A DNA stretch of 64,000 nucleotides from Phycisphaerales bacterium (GCA_020847375.1 JADLCB010000029.1:62001-126000); one strand, 5' to 3'; counted from the first letter of the stretch, positions 51,994-62,071 are shown. Translations and numbers: made by a program. Notes: generated by a model from the sequence alone, not told the origin.

Positions 51994-53590
51994 AAAGCTG
52001 CTGCCAGCACCGCGTGCAGCCGAGAACAATCTCCAGATGGCCAGCGAGGTGTTGGCGGCGGGTTCGCGCGAACTGGACTGGGTACAGGAGCTGTCGTTGC
52101 TGCACAACGTCAGTCGGATTCTGGATCAAAGCCTGGATATGCGCGAAGTGGTCAGTCCGGTGCTCGAAGCGTTGTCGGACACCATGAATCTGCAGTACGG
52201 GACGATCACCCTGCTGAACCGGACGACCGGCGACATTCTCATCGAAGTCGCCCACGGCTTGTCGATGCAGCAGGCCCGGCGCGGCCGTTACAAGCTCGGC
52301 GAAGGAGTCACCGGCCAGGTCGTACTGACCGGTGAACCCATGATCGTACCGCGCAAGAGTGATTCAGCCCTGCTGGTTGACCGAACCAAGCGCGGCAAGC
52401 GCCCTGATGCGTCGTTCATCTGCGTGCCCATCAAATCCGGTCAGGAGGTCATTGGCGCACTCAGTGCTGAAACACAGTACCGGCCGGACCATGATCTTCG
52501 TAACGACATTTACCTGTTGACCATTGTCGCATCGATGATCGCCCAAGCCGCCCAATTGCGCCGCACGGCCCAGGAGGAGACGGAAAAACTCGAAAAAGAG
52601 AACGAACGGCTGCGGCGGGAGTTGCGCGAACGTTTCCGCCCGTCCAACATCATCGGCAACAGCCACGAGATGCGCTTTGTCTATGACCAGATCGCCCAAG
52701 TCTGCAAAAGCCAGGCCACCTGCCTGATTCTGGGCGAATCGGGGACCGGCAAGGAATTGATCGCCCACGCCATCCATTACAACAGCGACCGGGCGGACAA
52801 ACCCTTTGTGCGCGTACACTGCGGGGCGCTGCCCGAAAGCGTCGTCGAGAGTGAGCTGTTCGGCCATGTCAAAGGCGCCTTCACCGGCGCCAACACCCTG
52901 CGTAAAGGTCGCTTTGAACTGGCCCACGGTGGGACGCTTTTTCTCGACGAGGTGGGCGATATCTCCATGCCGATCCAGATCAAGTTGCTGCGGGTTCTGC
53001 AGGAACGTGAATTTGAGCGCGTGGGCGGCAGTGAAACCATCAAGGTCAATGTTCGTCTCATTGCTGCCACCAACCACAATCTGCGCAATTTGATCGCCGA
53101 AGGAAAATTCCGCGAAGACCTGTACTATCGTCTGCACGTGTTCCCCATCTACGCCCCGCCCTTGCGCAAGCGTAAGACGGATATCGTGCTGCTGGCGGAT
53201 TATTTCCTTGAGAAATACGCCCGGGAGAATCATAAAAAAGTGCTGCGCCTGTCCAGCGCCGTGATTGATATGTTGATGAGTTATCACTGGCCGGGCAATG
53301 TCCGCGAGCTGGAAAACTGCATCGAGCGCGCCGTGCTGGTCTCCGAAGGCGAGGTCATTCACCCCTCGCATCTGCCGCCGACCTTGCAAACGGCTGAAGC
53401 CAGCGGAACCCAAACCAGCGGCAGCCTTCAGAATCTGGTCGAATCGTATGAACGCGACCTGATTGTCGATGCGCTGAAATCATCGCGCGGCAATATGGCT
53501 TCGGCCGCCCGTGCCCTGAAAACCACGCAGCGCGTGCTGGGATACAAAGTTCATAAGTACGAGGTTGATCCCAAAAAATATACAACGTGA
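51962..53590 (+). CDS. sigma54-dependent enhancer-binding activator (NifA-like, GAF-AAA-Fis)
   Basis: A transcriptional activator of sigma54 RNA polymerase, 542 residues. An N-terminal GAF domain (about 45-200) replaces the receiver of NtrC, then a short coiled coil (ETEKLEKENERLRREL). The AAA+ domain (about 225-455) has Walker A GESGTGKE, the sigma54-contacting loop GAFTGA and Walker B TLFLDEVGDI. A Fis-type helix-turn-helix (about 495-535, GNMASAARALKTTQRVLGYK) completes it. This is the NifA layout; GAF domains of NifA proteins sense 2-oxoglutarate or similar signals. Its ATG overlaps the nadE stop by 32 bp, implying translational coupling. ATG 52036 is an alternative. Likely target sites precede glnN and gltB. 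Confidence 0.92.
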   Translation: MTSNPDSNSSEKLLPAPRAAENNLQMASEVLAAGSRELDWVQELSLLHNVSRILDQSLDMREVVSPVLEALSDTMNLQYGTITLLNRTTGDILIEVAHGLSMQQARRGRYKLGEGVTGQVVLTGEPMIVPRKSDSALLVDRTKRGKRPDASFICVPIKSGQEVIGALSAETQYRPDHDLRNDIYLLTIVASMIAQAAQLRRTAQEETEKLEKENERLRRELRERFRPSNIIGNSHEMRFVYDQIAQVCKSQATCLILGESGTGKELIAHAIHYNSDRADKPFVRVHCGALPESVVESELFGHVKGAFTGANTLRKGRFELAHGGTLFLDEVGDISMPIQIKLLRVLQEREFERVGGSETIKVNVRLIAATNHNLRNLIAEGKFREDLYYRLHVFPIYAPPLRKRKTDIVLLADYFLEKYARENHKKVLRLSSAVIDMLMSYHWPGNVRELENCIERAVLVSEGEVIHPSHLPPTLQTAEASGTQTSGSLQNLVESYERDLIVDALKSSRGNMASAARALKTTQRVLGYKVHKYEVDPKKYTT

Positions 53591-53678
53591 ATGCCGCAGC
53601 ACTGAATTGAGCATGAATACGACTGCGCCGATCGAACCACGGCGCAGCCATGCAGCAATCACGCCACCGGTGCAGCAA

Positions 53679-55142
53679 TCAGACGCGGGGCAAATCATGT
53701 CCCACTTTGGTCGGCAGTTGACTCTGGCCCATCAGAAACAGATCGACCTGGCGGGCTGTTTCACGCCCCTCGGAAATTGCCCAGACGATGAGCGATTGTC
53801 CGCGACGACCGTCGCCAGCAGCGAACACGCCCGGTACGGTTGTCATGTACTGCTCATCCGTCTTCAGCGTACCGTTGCGATTCAGGGCGCAACCCAGTTG
53901 TTCGGCAAATGGGTCGGCTTCCGGGCCGACAAACCCTAACGCCAGCAAGACCAGATCAGCTTTCCATATCTTTTGCGTACCGGCCAGTTCCTCGATTTTG
54001 GGTGGGCTGCCTGGCTGACCGGCAGTCATGCGCACTTCGACCGTTTCCAGCGCTTCCACGCGCCCATCGGTTCCGATGAACCGTTTGGTCGATAAACTGA
54101 AGGCGCGGTTGCACCCTTCCTCATGCGAACTGCTGAGGCGCAGGCGCATGGGATAATACGGCCAGGGTTGATGGGCAGGCCGGGTAGCCGGAGGCATGGG
54201 GAGCAATTCAAAATTAGTCACCGACGCAGCGCCCTGACGATTGGACGTTCCAATGCAGTCGCTGCCGGTATCACCGCCGCCGATCACAATCACATGCTTG
54301 CCGGTGGCGACAATCTGATCAGGAACCTGTTCGCCGGCGACGACGCGGTTCTGCTGCGGCAAAAACGACATCGCCAGATGAACACCCGCCAGTTCGCGGC
54401 CGGGCACGGGCAAGTCGCGGCCCCGCGTCGATCCAATACAGATCACGATGGCATCAAACTCTCTGCGCAACTGATCCAACGGGATATCCCTGCCGACATG
54501 AACCGATGTTTTGAAGACAATACCCTCGGCTTCCATAATGGTCAGGCGGCGGTCGATGACCCACTTTTCCAGTTTGAAATCGGGAATGCCCAATCGAAGC
54601 AATCCGCCGATACGGTGGGAGCGCTCAAAAACCGTGACAAGATGCCCCGCCCGATTCAACTGCTGGGCAGCAGCCAGGCCTGACGGGCCGGAACCAATGA
54701 TGGCGATTTTTTTACCGGTGCGCTTTGCCGGTGGCTCGGGCTTGATCCAGTTGTTGGCAAAAGCGGTCTCAACGATCTGTTTTTCCAATTGTTCGATCGT
54801 CACCGGCGGCTCATTGATCCCCAGTACGCAGGCCTCCTCGCACGGGGCAGGACATAGCCGGCCGGTAAACTCGGGGAAATTGTTGGTCGCATGCAGGCGG
54901 TCGCTGGCGCGCTTCCAATCGCCGCGATAAACCAGGTCGTTGAAATCCGGGATGAAGTTTCCCAGCGGACAACCCACATGGCAGAACGGTACGCCACAGT
55001 TCATACATCGCGCTGCCTGCTGACGCGCCTTATCCTGCGGAAACTCCTCGACAAACTCACGATAATTGGTCAGACGTTCAACGACGGGCAGCCGGTGCGG
55101 CAGCTCGCGTTGGTATTCCTTGAATCCTGTTGGCTTTCCCAT
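53679..55142 (-). CDS. gltD: glutamate synthase small subunit
   Basis: The FAD/NADPH subunit that passes electrons to GltB, 487 residues. The N-terminal region (about 35-110) has the Fe-S cysteines CMNCGVPFCHVGCPLGN and LCPAPCEEACVLGINEP. The first Rossmann fold is IIGSGPSGLAAAQQL (about 150) for FAD; the second, VIGGGDTGSDCIGTS (about 285), binds NADPH. Length and motifs fit the beta subunit. It follows gltB by 36 bp as the second gene of the operon and converges on the activator gene with 88 bp between; no clear terminator is seen there. Confidence 0.96.
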   Translation of the reverse strand: MGKPTGFKEYQRELPHRLPVVERLTNYREFVEEFPQDKARQQAARCMNCGVPFCHVGCPLGNFIPDFNDLVYRGDWKRASDRLHATNNFPEFTGRLCPAPCEEACVLGINEPPVTIEQLEKQIVETAFANNWIKPEPPAKRTGKKIAIIGSGPSGLAAAQQLNRAGHLVTVFERSHRIGGLLRLGIPDFKLEKWVIDRRLTIMEAEGIVFKTSVHVGRDIPLDQLRREFDAIVICIGSTRGRDLPVPGRELAGVHLAMSFLPQQNRVVAGEQVPDQIVATGKHVIVIGGGDTGSDCIGTSNRQGAASVTNFELLPMPPATRPAHQPWPYYPMRLRLSSSHEEGCNRAFSLSTKRFIGTDGRVEALETVEVRMTAGQPGSPPKIEELAGTQKIWKADLVLLALGFVGPEADPFAEQLGCALNRNGTLKTDEQYMTTVPGVFAAGDGRRGQSLIVWAISEGRETARQVDLFLMGQSQLPTKVGHDLPRV

Positions 55143-55178
55143 TGGTCTATCCGAAAAAATTCCTTGATTGTCTGATCT

Positions 55179-58100
55179 TCAGTCTGATTGAACCATCGCC
55201 AGTTCCGGCGCACCGGCTGGCGCGGTATCAGTCACCGGAAGGCTGCGCGCGGATTTCTCCATGGCTTTTTTGTAGTCACGGGGAATCACGCGGATCATCC
55301 TGGACAGCGTTGTCTTCCAATCGCTCAATAGACGCAGCGCCTGCGGGCTGGCGGTATAATGGGCATGACGTTCGATCAGGCTGCGGAGCATGGCAATCTC
55401 CTGATCATCGACCAGCGATTCCAGCTCAACCATGTCAACGTTGCAGCGTCGCGTACCAAAATCGCCCTGCTCATCCAGCACATACGCGATACCGCCGGAC
55501 ATGCCGGCCGCAAAATTGCGTCCGGTACGACCGAGCACAACGACAACGCCTCCGGTCATATATTCACAGCCATGATCGCCCACGCCTTCAACAACCGCCT
55601 GAACGCCGCTGTTGCGCACGGCAAAGCGTTCGCCGGCAATGCCGTTGATATACGCCTGACCATCGATGGCGCCATACAGCGCCACATTGCCGATCAGAAT
55701 GTTGCGCTCGGGCACGAAGCGTGAAGTGCCGGGCGGCCTGACAACCAGGCGTGCCCCAGACAGACCCTTGCCAAAGTAATCATTGGCATCGCCTTCCAAA
55801 TCAATCGTCACACCACGGGCCGCAAAGGCGCCAAAACTCTGCCCTCCCGATCCTGTTGCCTGTATCGTGATGGTGTCATCGGGCAATCCTTCTGCGCCGT
55901 AGCGGCGGGAAATCTGGTGGCTGAGCATCGTGCCGAAGCTGCGATTGATGTTGCGCACCGGCTGGGAGATGTTCACTTTTTCGCCGCGCTCCAGAGCCGG
56001 CGCGGCTTTACGGATCAGTTCGTGATCCAGGGCACCATTGAGACCATGATCCTGAACGCGCGACTGATATAGGCCCACCGCTGGGGAAACCTCGGGTTTA
56101 TGGAGAATACAGCTCAGGTCAAGACCCTTGGCCTTCCAGTGGTCGATGGCTCTGACCTGATTCAGACAGTCGGACTGCCCGACCATCTCCGGCAAACTCC
56201 GGAAGCCAAGGCTGGCCATGATGGCGCGCAATTCCTCAGCGACGAAGTGGAAATAATTCACCACATATTCCGGCTGACCGGCGAATTTCTTGCGCAGCTC
56301 AGGGTCCTGAGTGGCGATTCCGACCGGGCAGGTGTTCAGATGGCAGACGCGCATCATGACGCAGCCCAACGTAATCAGCGGCGCGGTGGCAAAGCCGAAT
56401 TCTTCAGCGCCGAGCAGGCAGGCGATGGCTACATCGCGCCCGGTCAGCAGTTTGCCGTCGCATTCCACAACGATGCGGCTGCGCAGATCGTTCAGCACCA
56501 GAGTCTGATGCGTTTCCGAAAGACCCAACTCCCAGGGCAGACCGGTATGCTTGAGCGATGTTTCCGGCGAGGCGCCGGTTCCGCCATCATACCCGCTGAT
56601 GAGCACCACATCGGCCTTGGCTTTGGCCACACCGGCGGCAACGGTTCCCACGCCCGCCTGTGAGACCAGTTTGACGCTGACGCGCGCATCAGGGTTGGCA
56701 TTTTTCAGATCATGGATCAACTGGGCCAGATCCTCGATCGAATAAATGTCATGATGCGGCGGTGGCGAAATCAACTGCACATACGGCGTGGCGTGGCGCG
56801 TCTTGGCGATCCAGGGATAGACTTTATCAGCCGGTAATTGTCCGCCTTCGCCCGGCTTGGCGCCTTGCGCCATTTTGATCTGCAACTCGCGTGCGCTGGA
56901 TAGATAATGGCTGGTCACACCAAAGCGGGCTGAAGCCACCTGCTTGATGGCGCTGTTGTGCGAATCGCCATTGGGCAGCGGGACAAAACGCTCGGCGTCT
57001 TCGCCACCTTCGCCGGAGTTGCTCTTGGCTCCCAGACGATTCATCGCGGTGGCCAGCGTCTCGTGCGCTTCCTTGCTGATTGATCCGTAGGACATGGCGC
57101 CGGTCTTGAAACGCTTGACGATCTCCTGCCAGGGTTCAACCTCGTCGATGGGCACTGGCGTGCGGGTTTGCGTGTTAAACGTGAACAACCCGCGCAGTGT
57201 GCATAGCTCCTTGGCTTGATGATTAACCATGCCGGCAAATTCATCGTAGACCGACTGGCTGGCGGTTCGGGTCGCCTCCTGCAGTTTGGCGATGATCAGC
57301 GGGGTGAGAATATGGCGTTCACCGGTGCGCCGCCACTGGTAGACACCGCCGGCATCCAGCTCCGGTTCGCCGGAGATGGCGCGTGGTGGGAAGGCAAAGG
57401 CGTGGCGCAACTGGGCTTCTTTGGCGATGATGTCCAAACCAACGCCCTGGATGCGGCTGAATGTGCCGGTGAAGTAGTCGTTCACCACCTGGCGATTCAG
57501 CCCCAGACATTCAAATATCTGCGCCCCGCGATAGCTGTGCAGCGTGGAAATGCCCATCTTGGACATCACCTTCAGCAGGCCCTTGTTGACCGCCTTGATG
57601 TAGTTGCTGATGGCTTTGCCAAGCTTCACCTCCAGTTGGCCTTCGCGGATCATCTGCGGAAAAATCTCGTAAACCATGTAGGGATTTACGGCGCTGGCGC
57701 CATAGCCGAACAGGACGGCAAAATGATGAACTTCGCGCACTTCGCCCGACTCGACAACAAGTCCGCACTGTGTGCGTCGCTGGTGACGAATCAAATGATG
57801 GTGCACACCGGCCACAGCCAATGCAGCCGGAATCGGTGCCAGCTCAGCATCGCCGCCACGATCAGAAAGGATCAGAATGGAATATCCATCATCCACCGCC
57901 TGAACAGCGCGACGTTGAAGTTCATCCATGGCCTTAGCCAGACCTTCCCCGCCATCGGCAGCGCGGAAAAGAGTGGGCAGCGTGATGGTGCGAATATCAC
58001 CTTCACTGAAAGCCCGGATACGTTCCAGCGCATCATTGGTCAGAATGGGCTGATCGATCCGCAATTGATGGGCGTGATAATCCGTTTCCTCCAGAAGATT

Positions 58101-59783
58101 CAGCTCCTTGCCGATGTTCATCTGCAACGAAGTCACCAATTCTTCACGAATGGCATCCAGCGGCGGGTTCGTCACCTGGGCAAAAAGCTGCTTGAAATAG
58201 TTGTAGAGCAATTGCGGACGATCGGACAGGACCGCCAGAGGAATGTCCACACCCATCGACCCAATCGCCTCACTGCCGCGATTAGCCATCGGGGCAAGAA
58301 GGATTTTGAGATCTTCAAGCGTGTAGCCGAACATCCGTTGACGCTGAGTCAGCGTGGTGGTTTCCTGAATCGGCGCACTGGGCAGCTCCACAGGCAGATC
58401 GTTCAGCCCGTACAAATTCTTACTCAACCAGGCGCGATAGGGCTGGCGGGAGGCAATGTCATGCTTAATCTCCTCATCATCAATAATCCGTCCGGCCTCG
58501 GTATCGACAAGGAACATGCGCCCCGGTTCCAAACGACCTTTTTCCACGATCTGATCGGGGGCGATTTCCAGAGCGCCAGTCTCCGAAGCCATGATGACAT
58601 GACCATCGCGGGTGACACAGTAGCGTGAAGGACGCAACCCGTTGCGATCCAGAATGGCACCCACACACTGGCCGTCGGTGAATGGAATTGCGGCCGGACC
58701 ATCCCACGGTTCCATGAACGTGGAGTGATACTCGTAAAACGCCTTCTTCTCATCGCTCATGGTGGCATGGTTTTCCCAGGCCTCGGGGATGAGCATCATC
58801 ATGGCGTGGGGCAGCGAGCGCCCGGAGTGATAAAGCAGTTCAACCGCATTATCCAGTGCGCCCGAGTCGCTGGTGCCGGGTGTGATGATGGGAAATAATT
58901 TTTTGATGTCCGAACCAAATAACGGCGACTGGAGCAACACTTCGCGCGCGTGCATGAAATTGATATTTCCACGCACGGTGTTGATTTCGCCATTATGACA
59001 GATGAATCGGAACGGCTGGGCGAGATTCCAGGCTGGGAATGTATTGGTGCTGTAGCGCTGGTGAACCAAAGCCAGGCCGCTGACCATGTCTGGATCAGTC
59101 AGGTCGGGTAAAAACGGCTTGATCTGGTCAGCCAGCATCAACCCCTTGTAGACCAGGGTGCGGCACGACAGGCTGCAAACGTAAAAGGTCTGCTTTTGCA
59201 CAAGAGTGGAACGTGCAACCGCGTGGGTAATCATCTTACGGATGACGTAAAGCTTGCGATCAAAATGGCGGGCATCTTCGATCCCGTCACCGCGACCAAT
59301 CAGGACTTGCGAAAGAAACGGCTCGGTGACGCGGGCGATATCACCCAACACCTGATTGTTGACCGGCACATCCCGCCAGCCAAGAAACCGCTGACCCTGC
59401 GCCTGGATGGCATCAACAAACATTCGCCGGCACTTTTCCCGCTCAGCCGCATCACGTGGTAGAAACACCAGACCAGCAGCAAATTCCTGCCGGCCGGCAG
59501 GTAGCCCAATGCCCAGTTCATCCGCTTTTTTGCGCAGAAAATTTTCCGGCAACTGGATGATAATGCCAGCACCATCACCCGTTTTTTCATCACATCCACA
59601 AGCACCACGATGGGAAAGATTGATCAAAATATCCAGCGCCATATCGATGATACGGTGCGACTTTTCCCCCTTGAGATGCGCCACACAGCCAACGCCGCAG
59701 GCATCATGCTCAAAAGCGGGATCATATAAACCTTGTCGAGGCGGAAGGCCATTGGGCTGGCCGTGGCGTAAGTAGTCGGTCAT
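55179..59783 (-). CDS. gltB: glutamate synthase large subunit
   Basis: Makes two glutamates from glutamine and 2-oxoglutarate, using electrons from GltD. The 1534 residues match the bacterial alpha subunit. A 28-residue propeptide precedes the nucleophile Cys29 in [16 protein letters not shown] (GATase II domain, to about 430). A central domain follows, then the FMN/synthase domain (about 830-1200), with the 3Fe-4S cysteines in [19 protein letters not shown] (C-x5-C-x4-C), and a right-handed beta-helix GXGXG domain at the C-terminus. AGGA lies 12 nt before the ATG. A small hairpin (59804-59823) lies just upstream. Transcribed from a near-consensus sigma54 promoter. Confidence 0.97.
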   Translation of the reverse strand: MTDYLRHGQPNGLPPRQGLYDPAFEHDACGVGCVAHLKGEKSHRIIDMALDILINLSHRGACGCDEKTGDGAGIIIQLPENFLRKKADELGIGLPAGRQEFAAGLVFLPRDAAEREKCRRMFVDAIQAQGQRFLGWRDVPVNNQVLGDIARVTEPFLSQVLIGRGDGIEDARHFDRKLYVIRKMITHAVARSTLVQKQTFYVCSLSCRTLVYKGLMLADQIKPFLPDLTDPDMVSGLALVHQRYSTNTFPAWNLAQPFRFICHNGEINTVRGNINFMHAREVLLQSPLFGSDIKKLFPIITPGTSDSGALDNAVELLYHSGRSLPHAMMMLIPEAWENHATMSDEKKAFYEYHSTFMEPWDGPAAIPFTDGQCVGAILDRNGLRPSRYCVTRDGHVIMASETGALEIAPDQIVEKGRLEPGRMFLVDTEAGRIIDDEEIKHDIASRQPYRAWLSKNLYGLNDLPVELPSAPIQETTTLTQRQRMFGYTLEDLKILLAPMANRGSEAIGSMGVDIPLAVLSDRPQLLYNYFKQLFAQVTNPPLDAIREELVTSLQMNIGKELNLLEETDYHAHQLRIDQPILTNDALERIRAFSEGDIRTITLPTLFRAADGGEGLAKAMDELQRRAVQAVDDGYSILILSDRGGDAELAPIPAALAVAGVHHHLIRHQRRTQCGLVVESGEVREVHHFAVLFGYGASAVNPYMVYEIFPQMIREGQLEVKLGKAISNYIKAVNKGLLKVMSKMGISTLHSYRGAQIFECLGLNRQVVNDYFTGTFSRIQGVGLDIIAKEAQLRHAFAFPPRAISGEPELDAGGVYQWRRTGERHILTPLIIAKLQEATRTASQSVYDEFAGMVNHQAKELCTLRGLFTFNTQTRTPVPIDEVEPWQEIVKRFKTGAMSYGSISKEAHETLATAMNRLGAKSNSGEGGEDAERFVPLPNGDSHNSAIKQVASARFGVTSHYLSSARELQIKMAQGAKPGEGGQLPADKVYPWIAKTRHATPYVQLISPPPHHDIYSIEDLAQLIHDLKNANPDARVSVKLVSQAGVGTVAAGVAKAKADVVLISGYDGGTGASPETSLKHTGLPWELGLSETHQTLVLNDLRSRIVVECDGKLLTGRDVAIACLLGAEEFGFATAPLITLGCVMMRVCHLNTCPVGIATQDPELRKKFAGQPEYVVNYFHFVAEELRAIMASLGFRSLPEMVGQSDCLNQVRAIDHWKAKGLDLSCILHKPEVSPAVGLYQSRVQDHGLNGALDHELIRKAAPALERGEKVNISQPVRNINRSFGTMLSHQISRRYGAEGLPDDTITIQATGSGGQSFGAFAARGVTIDLEGDANDYFGKGLSGARLVVRPPGTSRFVPERNILIGNVALYGAIDGQAYINGIAGERFAVRNSGVQAVVEGVGDHGCEYMTGGVVVVLGRTGRNFAAGMSGGIAYVLDEQGDFGTRRCNVDMVELESLVDDQEIAMLRSLIERHAHYTASPQALRLLSDWKTTLSRMIRVIPRDYKKAMEKSARSLPVTDTAPAGAPELAMVQSD

Positions 59784-59803
59784 AACAAAGTCCTGCTGCA
59801 GGT

Positions 59804-59823
59804 GAGGAGGGGTTCAACTCCTC
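59804..59823 (-). repeat. hairpin in the gltB 5' leader
   Basis: GAGGAG (59823-59818 on the minus strand) pairs with CTCCTC (59809-59804) around an 8-nt loop, 20 nt before the gltB start. Its 5' arm resembles a Shine-Dalgarno, so it could affect initiation, but the spacing to the ATG is too long for a direct role. Confidence 0.4.
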
Positions 59824-59917
59824 GATACAGTCGTGTCTATTTCCACGGCTGATCCGATTATCGCCCGCCAAGAACGTCATGACAGGCAATTTTCGTCAAT
59901 CGAACACAGGATTAATT

Positions 59918-59933
59918 AGCTAGTCCCGTGCCA
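59918..59933 (-). promoter_or_regulatory. sigma54 promoter of gltBD
   Basis: The minus strand reads TGGCACGGGACTAGCT: the -24 block TGGCACG is perfect, and the -12 block TAGC differs from TTGC at one base, with GG-N10-GC spacing. The predicted start is near 59906 and the 5' UTR about 120 nt. Confidence 0.75.
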
Positions 59934-59998
59934 CAGCAGATATGAACGTAAACATATGCGAAATAATAACTAATGATCAAATGCTGCGAATTGAATAC

Positions 59999-60010
59999 GA
60001 CAACAATGTA
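59999..60010. promoter_or_regulatory. second candidate activator site of gltBD
   Basis: GACA-N4-TGTA, one base off the TACA-N4-TGTA palindrome. Its centre is 32 bp promoter-proximal to the perfect site, about three helical turns, similar to the 31-bp spacing at glnN. Confidence 0.35.
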
Positions 60011-60030
60011 GCGACCGCACATTTTTGTAA

Positions 60031-60042
60031 TACAATTTTGTA
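60031..60042. promoter_or_regulatory. upstream palindrome, enhancer-like site of gltBD
   Basis: TACA-N4-TGTA, extended to ATACAA-tt-TTGTAT (60030-60043). An extra TTGTA half-site lies at 60025-60029. The centre (60036.5) is exactly 105 bp from the centre of the -24 GG (59931.5). The rest of the interval 60044-60251 holds only a short unsupported frame. Confidence 0.55.
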
Positions 60043-60251
60043 TCGCGCAATTATTGGCGTGATGAGGTGAAGATTGATGTGCCTGCCTCAATCCCTGTTT
60101 TGAATCTTGGTTCCATGGAGGCACGGGCAAATCGATTTACTGATGCTGCAAGCAAGACGGTCAACCATGCTGCCCGCGCTGCGTTCGAGCATGAGCGCTG
60201 GTCAGCAGCACGGGCAGTTGGTCTTGATCGGCGTAACTTGACCCCACGTCG

Positions 60252-61802
60252 TCACACACCCGAGCTGCCGGTCAGCAGGTGCTTGCGATGCGCCAACGCA
60301 CGCAGGCGGTTGATGGCCGCCAGGTAGGCGCGGGCACTGGCTTCGAGAATGTCTGTACTCAATCCCCGGCCACGTACTTTTCGTCCGGAATGTTCCAGCT
60401 CAACCTGCACTTCGCCCTGGGCTTCAGTGCCACGGGAAATGGCGCGGATGCGGTAATCGGTCAGGCTGCAATGCACGCCTGTCAATCGCTGCAGCGCCGA
60501 GTAAATGGCATCGACCGGCCCGTCGCCGATGCTGGCATCGCGGATGGTCTGTCCGTTGGAATCGCGCAGCGTCACGGTTGCGGTGGGGATGGCATTGGTG
60601 CCGGAAGTCACCTGCACGCCGGTGAGTTCCCACAGACCATTGTCAATTTTCAACTGATCGTCCACCAGTGCTTCGATGTCTTCATCGAACACTTCCTTTT
60701 TCTTGTCCGCCAGCGCCTTGAACGCGACGAAGGCTTTTTCCAGTTGCGCATCGGCCACGTTGTATCCCAGTTGCTGAACGCGATCACGGAAGGCATGACG
60801 ACCGGAGTGTTTGCCCAACACCAGCACATTGGTCGGCAGGCCGACCGTCGCCGGATCCATGATCTCATAAGTCTCGCGGAACTTCAGCACGCCATCCTGA
60901 TGAATCCCCGACTCGTGGGCAAAGGCATTCTGGCCGACGACGGCTTTATTACGCTGGACGGTCAGGCCTGTGAGGTTGGAGACAATCCGGCTGGTGGGGT
61001 AGAGTTTGGTGGTATCAATCCGCGTGCCCATATTGAAATAATCGCGACGGACGCGCAGCGCCATGACCAATTCTTCCAGCGCCGCATTACCAGCCCGTTC
61101 GCCAATGCCATTGATGGTGCATTCGACCTGGCGGGCGCCGTTTTCCACGCCGGCCAGCGAATTGGCCACCGCCATGCCCAGATCATTGTGGCAATGGGTG
61201 GAAAGGATGATCCCCTTTTCCCGAATGACCGGCAGGCGCGCGATCAAATGGGCGAAGATGTTGCCGTAGCTATGCGGCATGGCGTAACCCACGGTATCGG
61301 GCAGATTGATTGTGGTGGCACCGGCTTCGATCACTGCCTGGGTGATCTGCTCGAGAAAATCCAGCTCCGTGCGGCTGGCGTCTTCAGGGCTGAACTCGAT
61401 GTCGTCCGTGTACTGCCGCGCCTGCTGAACCGAACGCACGCTGATATCAATGATTTCATCGCGCCCTTTCTTCAGTTTATGGTCACGATGAATCTTGCTG
61501 GTTGCGCAAAATATATGGATGCGGCCGCGCTTGGCGGGCTTGATCGCCTCGCCGGCCCGGTCAATATCACCCGGCACGGCGCGAGCCAACCCGCAGATCA
61601 CGCTGCCGGTAATCTCAGTGGCGATCTGCCGAACAGATTCAAAATCGCCGTTGGAGCTGATCGGGAAACCAGCCTCGATAATATCCACGCCCATCGCCTC
61701 GAGATAGCGGGCAATTTCCAGCTTTTCAGCATAAGTGAGGGTGGCGCCAGGCGATTGCTCGCCGTCACGCAGGGTGGTATCAAAAATTCGTATTGTTTCC
61801 AT
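60252..61802 (-). CDS. leuA: 2-isopropylmalate synthase
   Basis: The first committed enzyme of leucine synthesis; condenses acetyl-CoA with 2-ketoisovalerate. Its 516 residues are the standard long bacterial form. It opens [20 protein letters not shown] (substrate Arg and metal Asp). Metal ligands are in [18 protein letters not shown] (HxH). The linker and C-terminal regulatory domain (about 375-516), which binds leucine in feedback-inhibited enzymes, are complete. ATG 61802 has AAGGAG upstream; a longer frame from 61823 is not needed. The gene stands alone, behind a leader-peptide attenuator, so leucine should control both activity and transcription. Confidence 0.97.
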   Translation of the reverse strand: METIRIFDTTLRDGEQSPGATLTYAEKLEIARYLEAMGVDIIEAGFPISSNGDFESVRQIATEITGSVICGLARAVPGDIDRAGEAIKPAKRGRIHIFCATSKIHRDHKLKKGRDEIIDISVRSVQQARQYTDDIEFSPEDASRTELDFLEQITQAVIEAGATTINLPDTVGYAMPHSYGNIFAHLIARLPVIREKGIILSTHCHNDLGMAVANSLAGVENGARQVECTINGIGERAGNAALEELVMALRVRRDYFNMGTRIDTTKLYPTSRIVSNLTGLTVQRNKAVVGQNAFAHESGIHQDGVLKFRETYEIMDPATVGLPTNVLVLGKHSGRHAFRDRVQQLGYNVADAQLEKAFVAFKALADKKKEVFDEDIEALVDDQLKIDNGLWELTGVQVTSGTNAIPTATVTLRDSNGQTIRDASIGDGPVDAIYSALQRLTGVHCSLTDYRIRAISRGTEAQGEVQVELEHSGRKVRGRGLSTDILEASARAYLAAINRLRALAHRKHLLTGSSGV

Positions 61803-61832
61803 GACCGCTCCTTTTCGGGTCATTGCATCGAA

Positions 61833-61874
61833 GTTACTGGTTTGATCACAATATCAGCCAGATAACCCAGTAAC
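61833..61874 (-). repeat. long-loop inverted repeat between the leuA attenuator and leuA
   Basis: GTTACTGG (61833-61840) and CCAGTAAC (61867-61874) are perfect 8-bp arms separated by 26 nt. In the leuA transcript they would form a stem after the terminator. Its role is unclear; it may isolate the leuA ribosome binding site from leader pairing. Confidence 0.45.
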
Positions 61875-61893
61875 CAACGCATCCAGCCGATCA

Positions 61894-61926
61894 ATAAAAA
61901 AACCCCGCGAAACGCATCGCAGGGTT
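61894..61926 (-). terminator. leuA attenuator terminator
   Basis: On the minus strand AACCCTGCGA (61926-61917) pairs with TCGCGGGGTT (61910-61901) around a 6-nt loop, with one mismatch. A run of seven T starts within the end of the stem. No minus-strand gene other than a short leader peptide lies between the promoter and this terminator, and it precedes leuA by 92 nt, so it must control leuA read-through. Confidence 0.8.
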
Positions 61927-61958
61927 AATCGTCTGGAACAAACAACCAATAAACCCTG
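61920..61958 (-). promoter_or_regulatory. leuA antiterminator pairing
   Basis: CAGGGTT (61958-61952 on the minus strand) is perfectly complementary to AACCCTG (61926-61920), which is the 5' arm of the terminator. The two structures exclude each other. CAGGGTT begins 2 nt after the leader peptide stop codon, so a ribosome at the stop would cover it. Confidence 0.7.
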
Positions 61959-61960
61959 GA

Positions 61961-62032
61961 TTACGCGCAGGCAAGGGCTAGGCCCTTTAGTGCCGCGGTA
62001 AGTTGCAGGATATTGGCGGAGGCTATTGACAT
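61961..62032 (-). CDS. leucine-rich leader peptide of leuA
   Basis: A 23-codon frame reading MSIASANILQLTAALKGLAL and ending ACA then TAA. Five of its codons are leucine (CTG, CTT, CTA, CTA, CTT), three of them in the last nine codons. The last three lie in a GC-rich self-complementary stretch (AAGGGC-cta-GCCCTT) that can also pair with the antiterminator arm. An in-frame ATG at 62044 would add four residues, but it overlaps the -10 element. The start at 62032 is only about 4 nt after the predicted transcription start, so translation would be nearly leaderless. Confidence 0.68.
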   Translation of the reverse strand: MSIASANILQLTAALKGLALACA

Positions 62033-62042
62033 AACAACTGGC

Positions 62043-62071
62043 ATTACATCATCGGCAGTTGCATCTGTCAA
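62043..62071 (-). promoter_or_regulatory. sigma70 promoter of the leu leader and leuA
   Basis: A perfect TTGACA (62071-62066 on the minus strand) and TGTAAT (62048-62043) are exactly 17 bp apart. Start site predicted near 62036. Confidence 0.72.

Noticed and set aside
53591-53678. Possible terminator between the convergent activator gene and gltD
   Set aside because: No stable stem followed by a T-run could be found in either direction.
57216-58628. 470-codon open frame antisense to gltB
   Set aside because: Shadow of a highly expressed gene with strong codon bias; no family features.
60005-60023. AATGT-N9-ACATT as a NifA-type TGT-N10-ACA site
   Set aside because: Spacing is 9 rather than 10, and the TACA-N4-TGTA palindrome shared with glnN explains the region better.
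60067-60327. Short plus-strand frame of 86 codons overlapping the 3' end of leuA
   Set aside because: GTG start, no ribosome binding site, no similarity recognised and overlap with leuA; the region is better explained as upstream regulatory DNA of gltB plus spacer.
60279-61865. 528-codon open frame antisense to leuA
   Set aside because: It mirrors leuA almost exactly, has no recognisable domain and is rich in His, Gln and Arg, as expected from reverse-complement codon bias.
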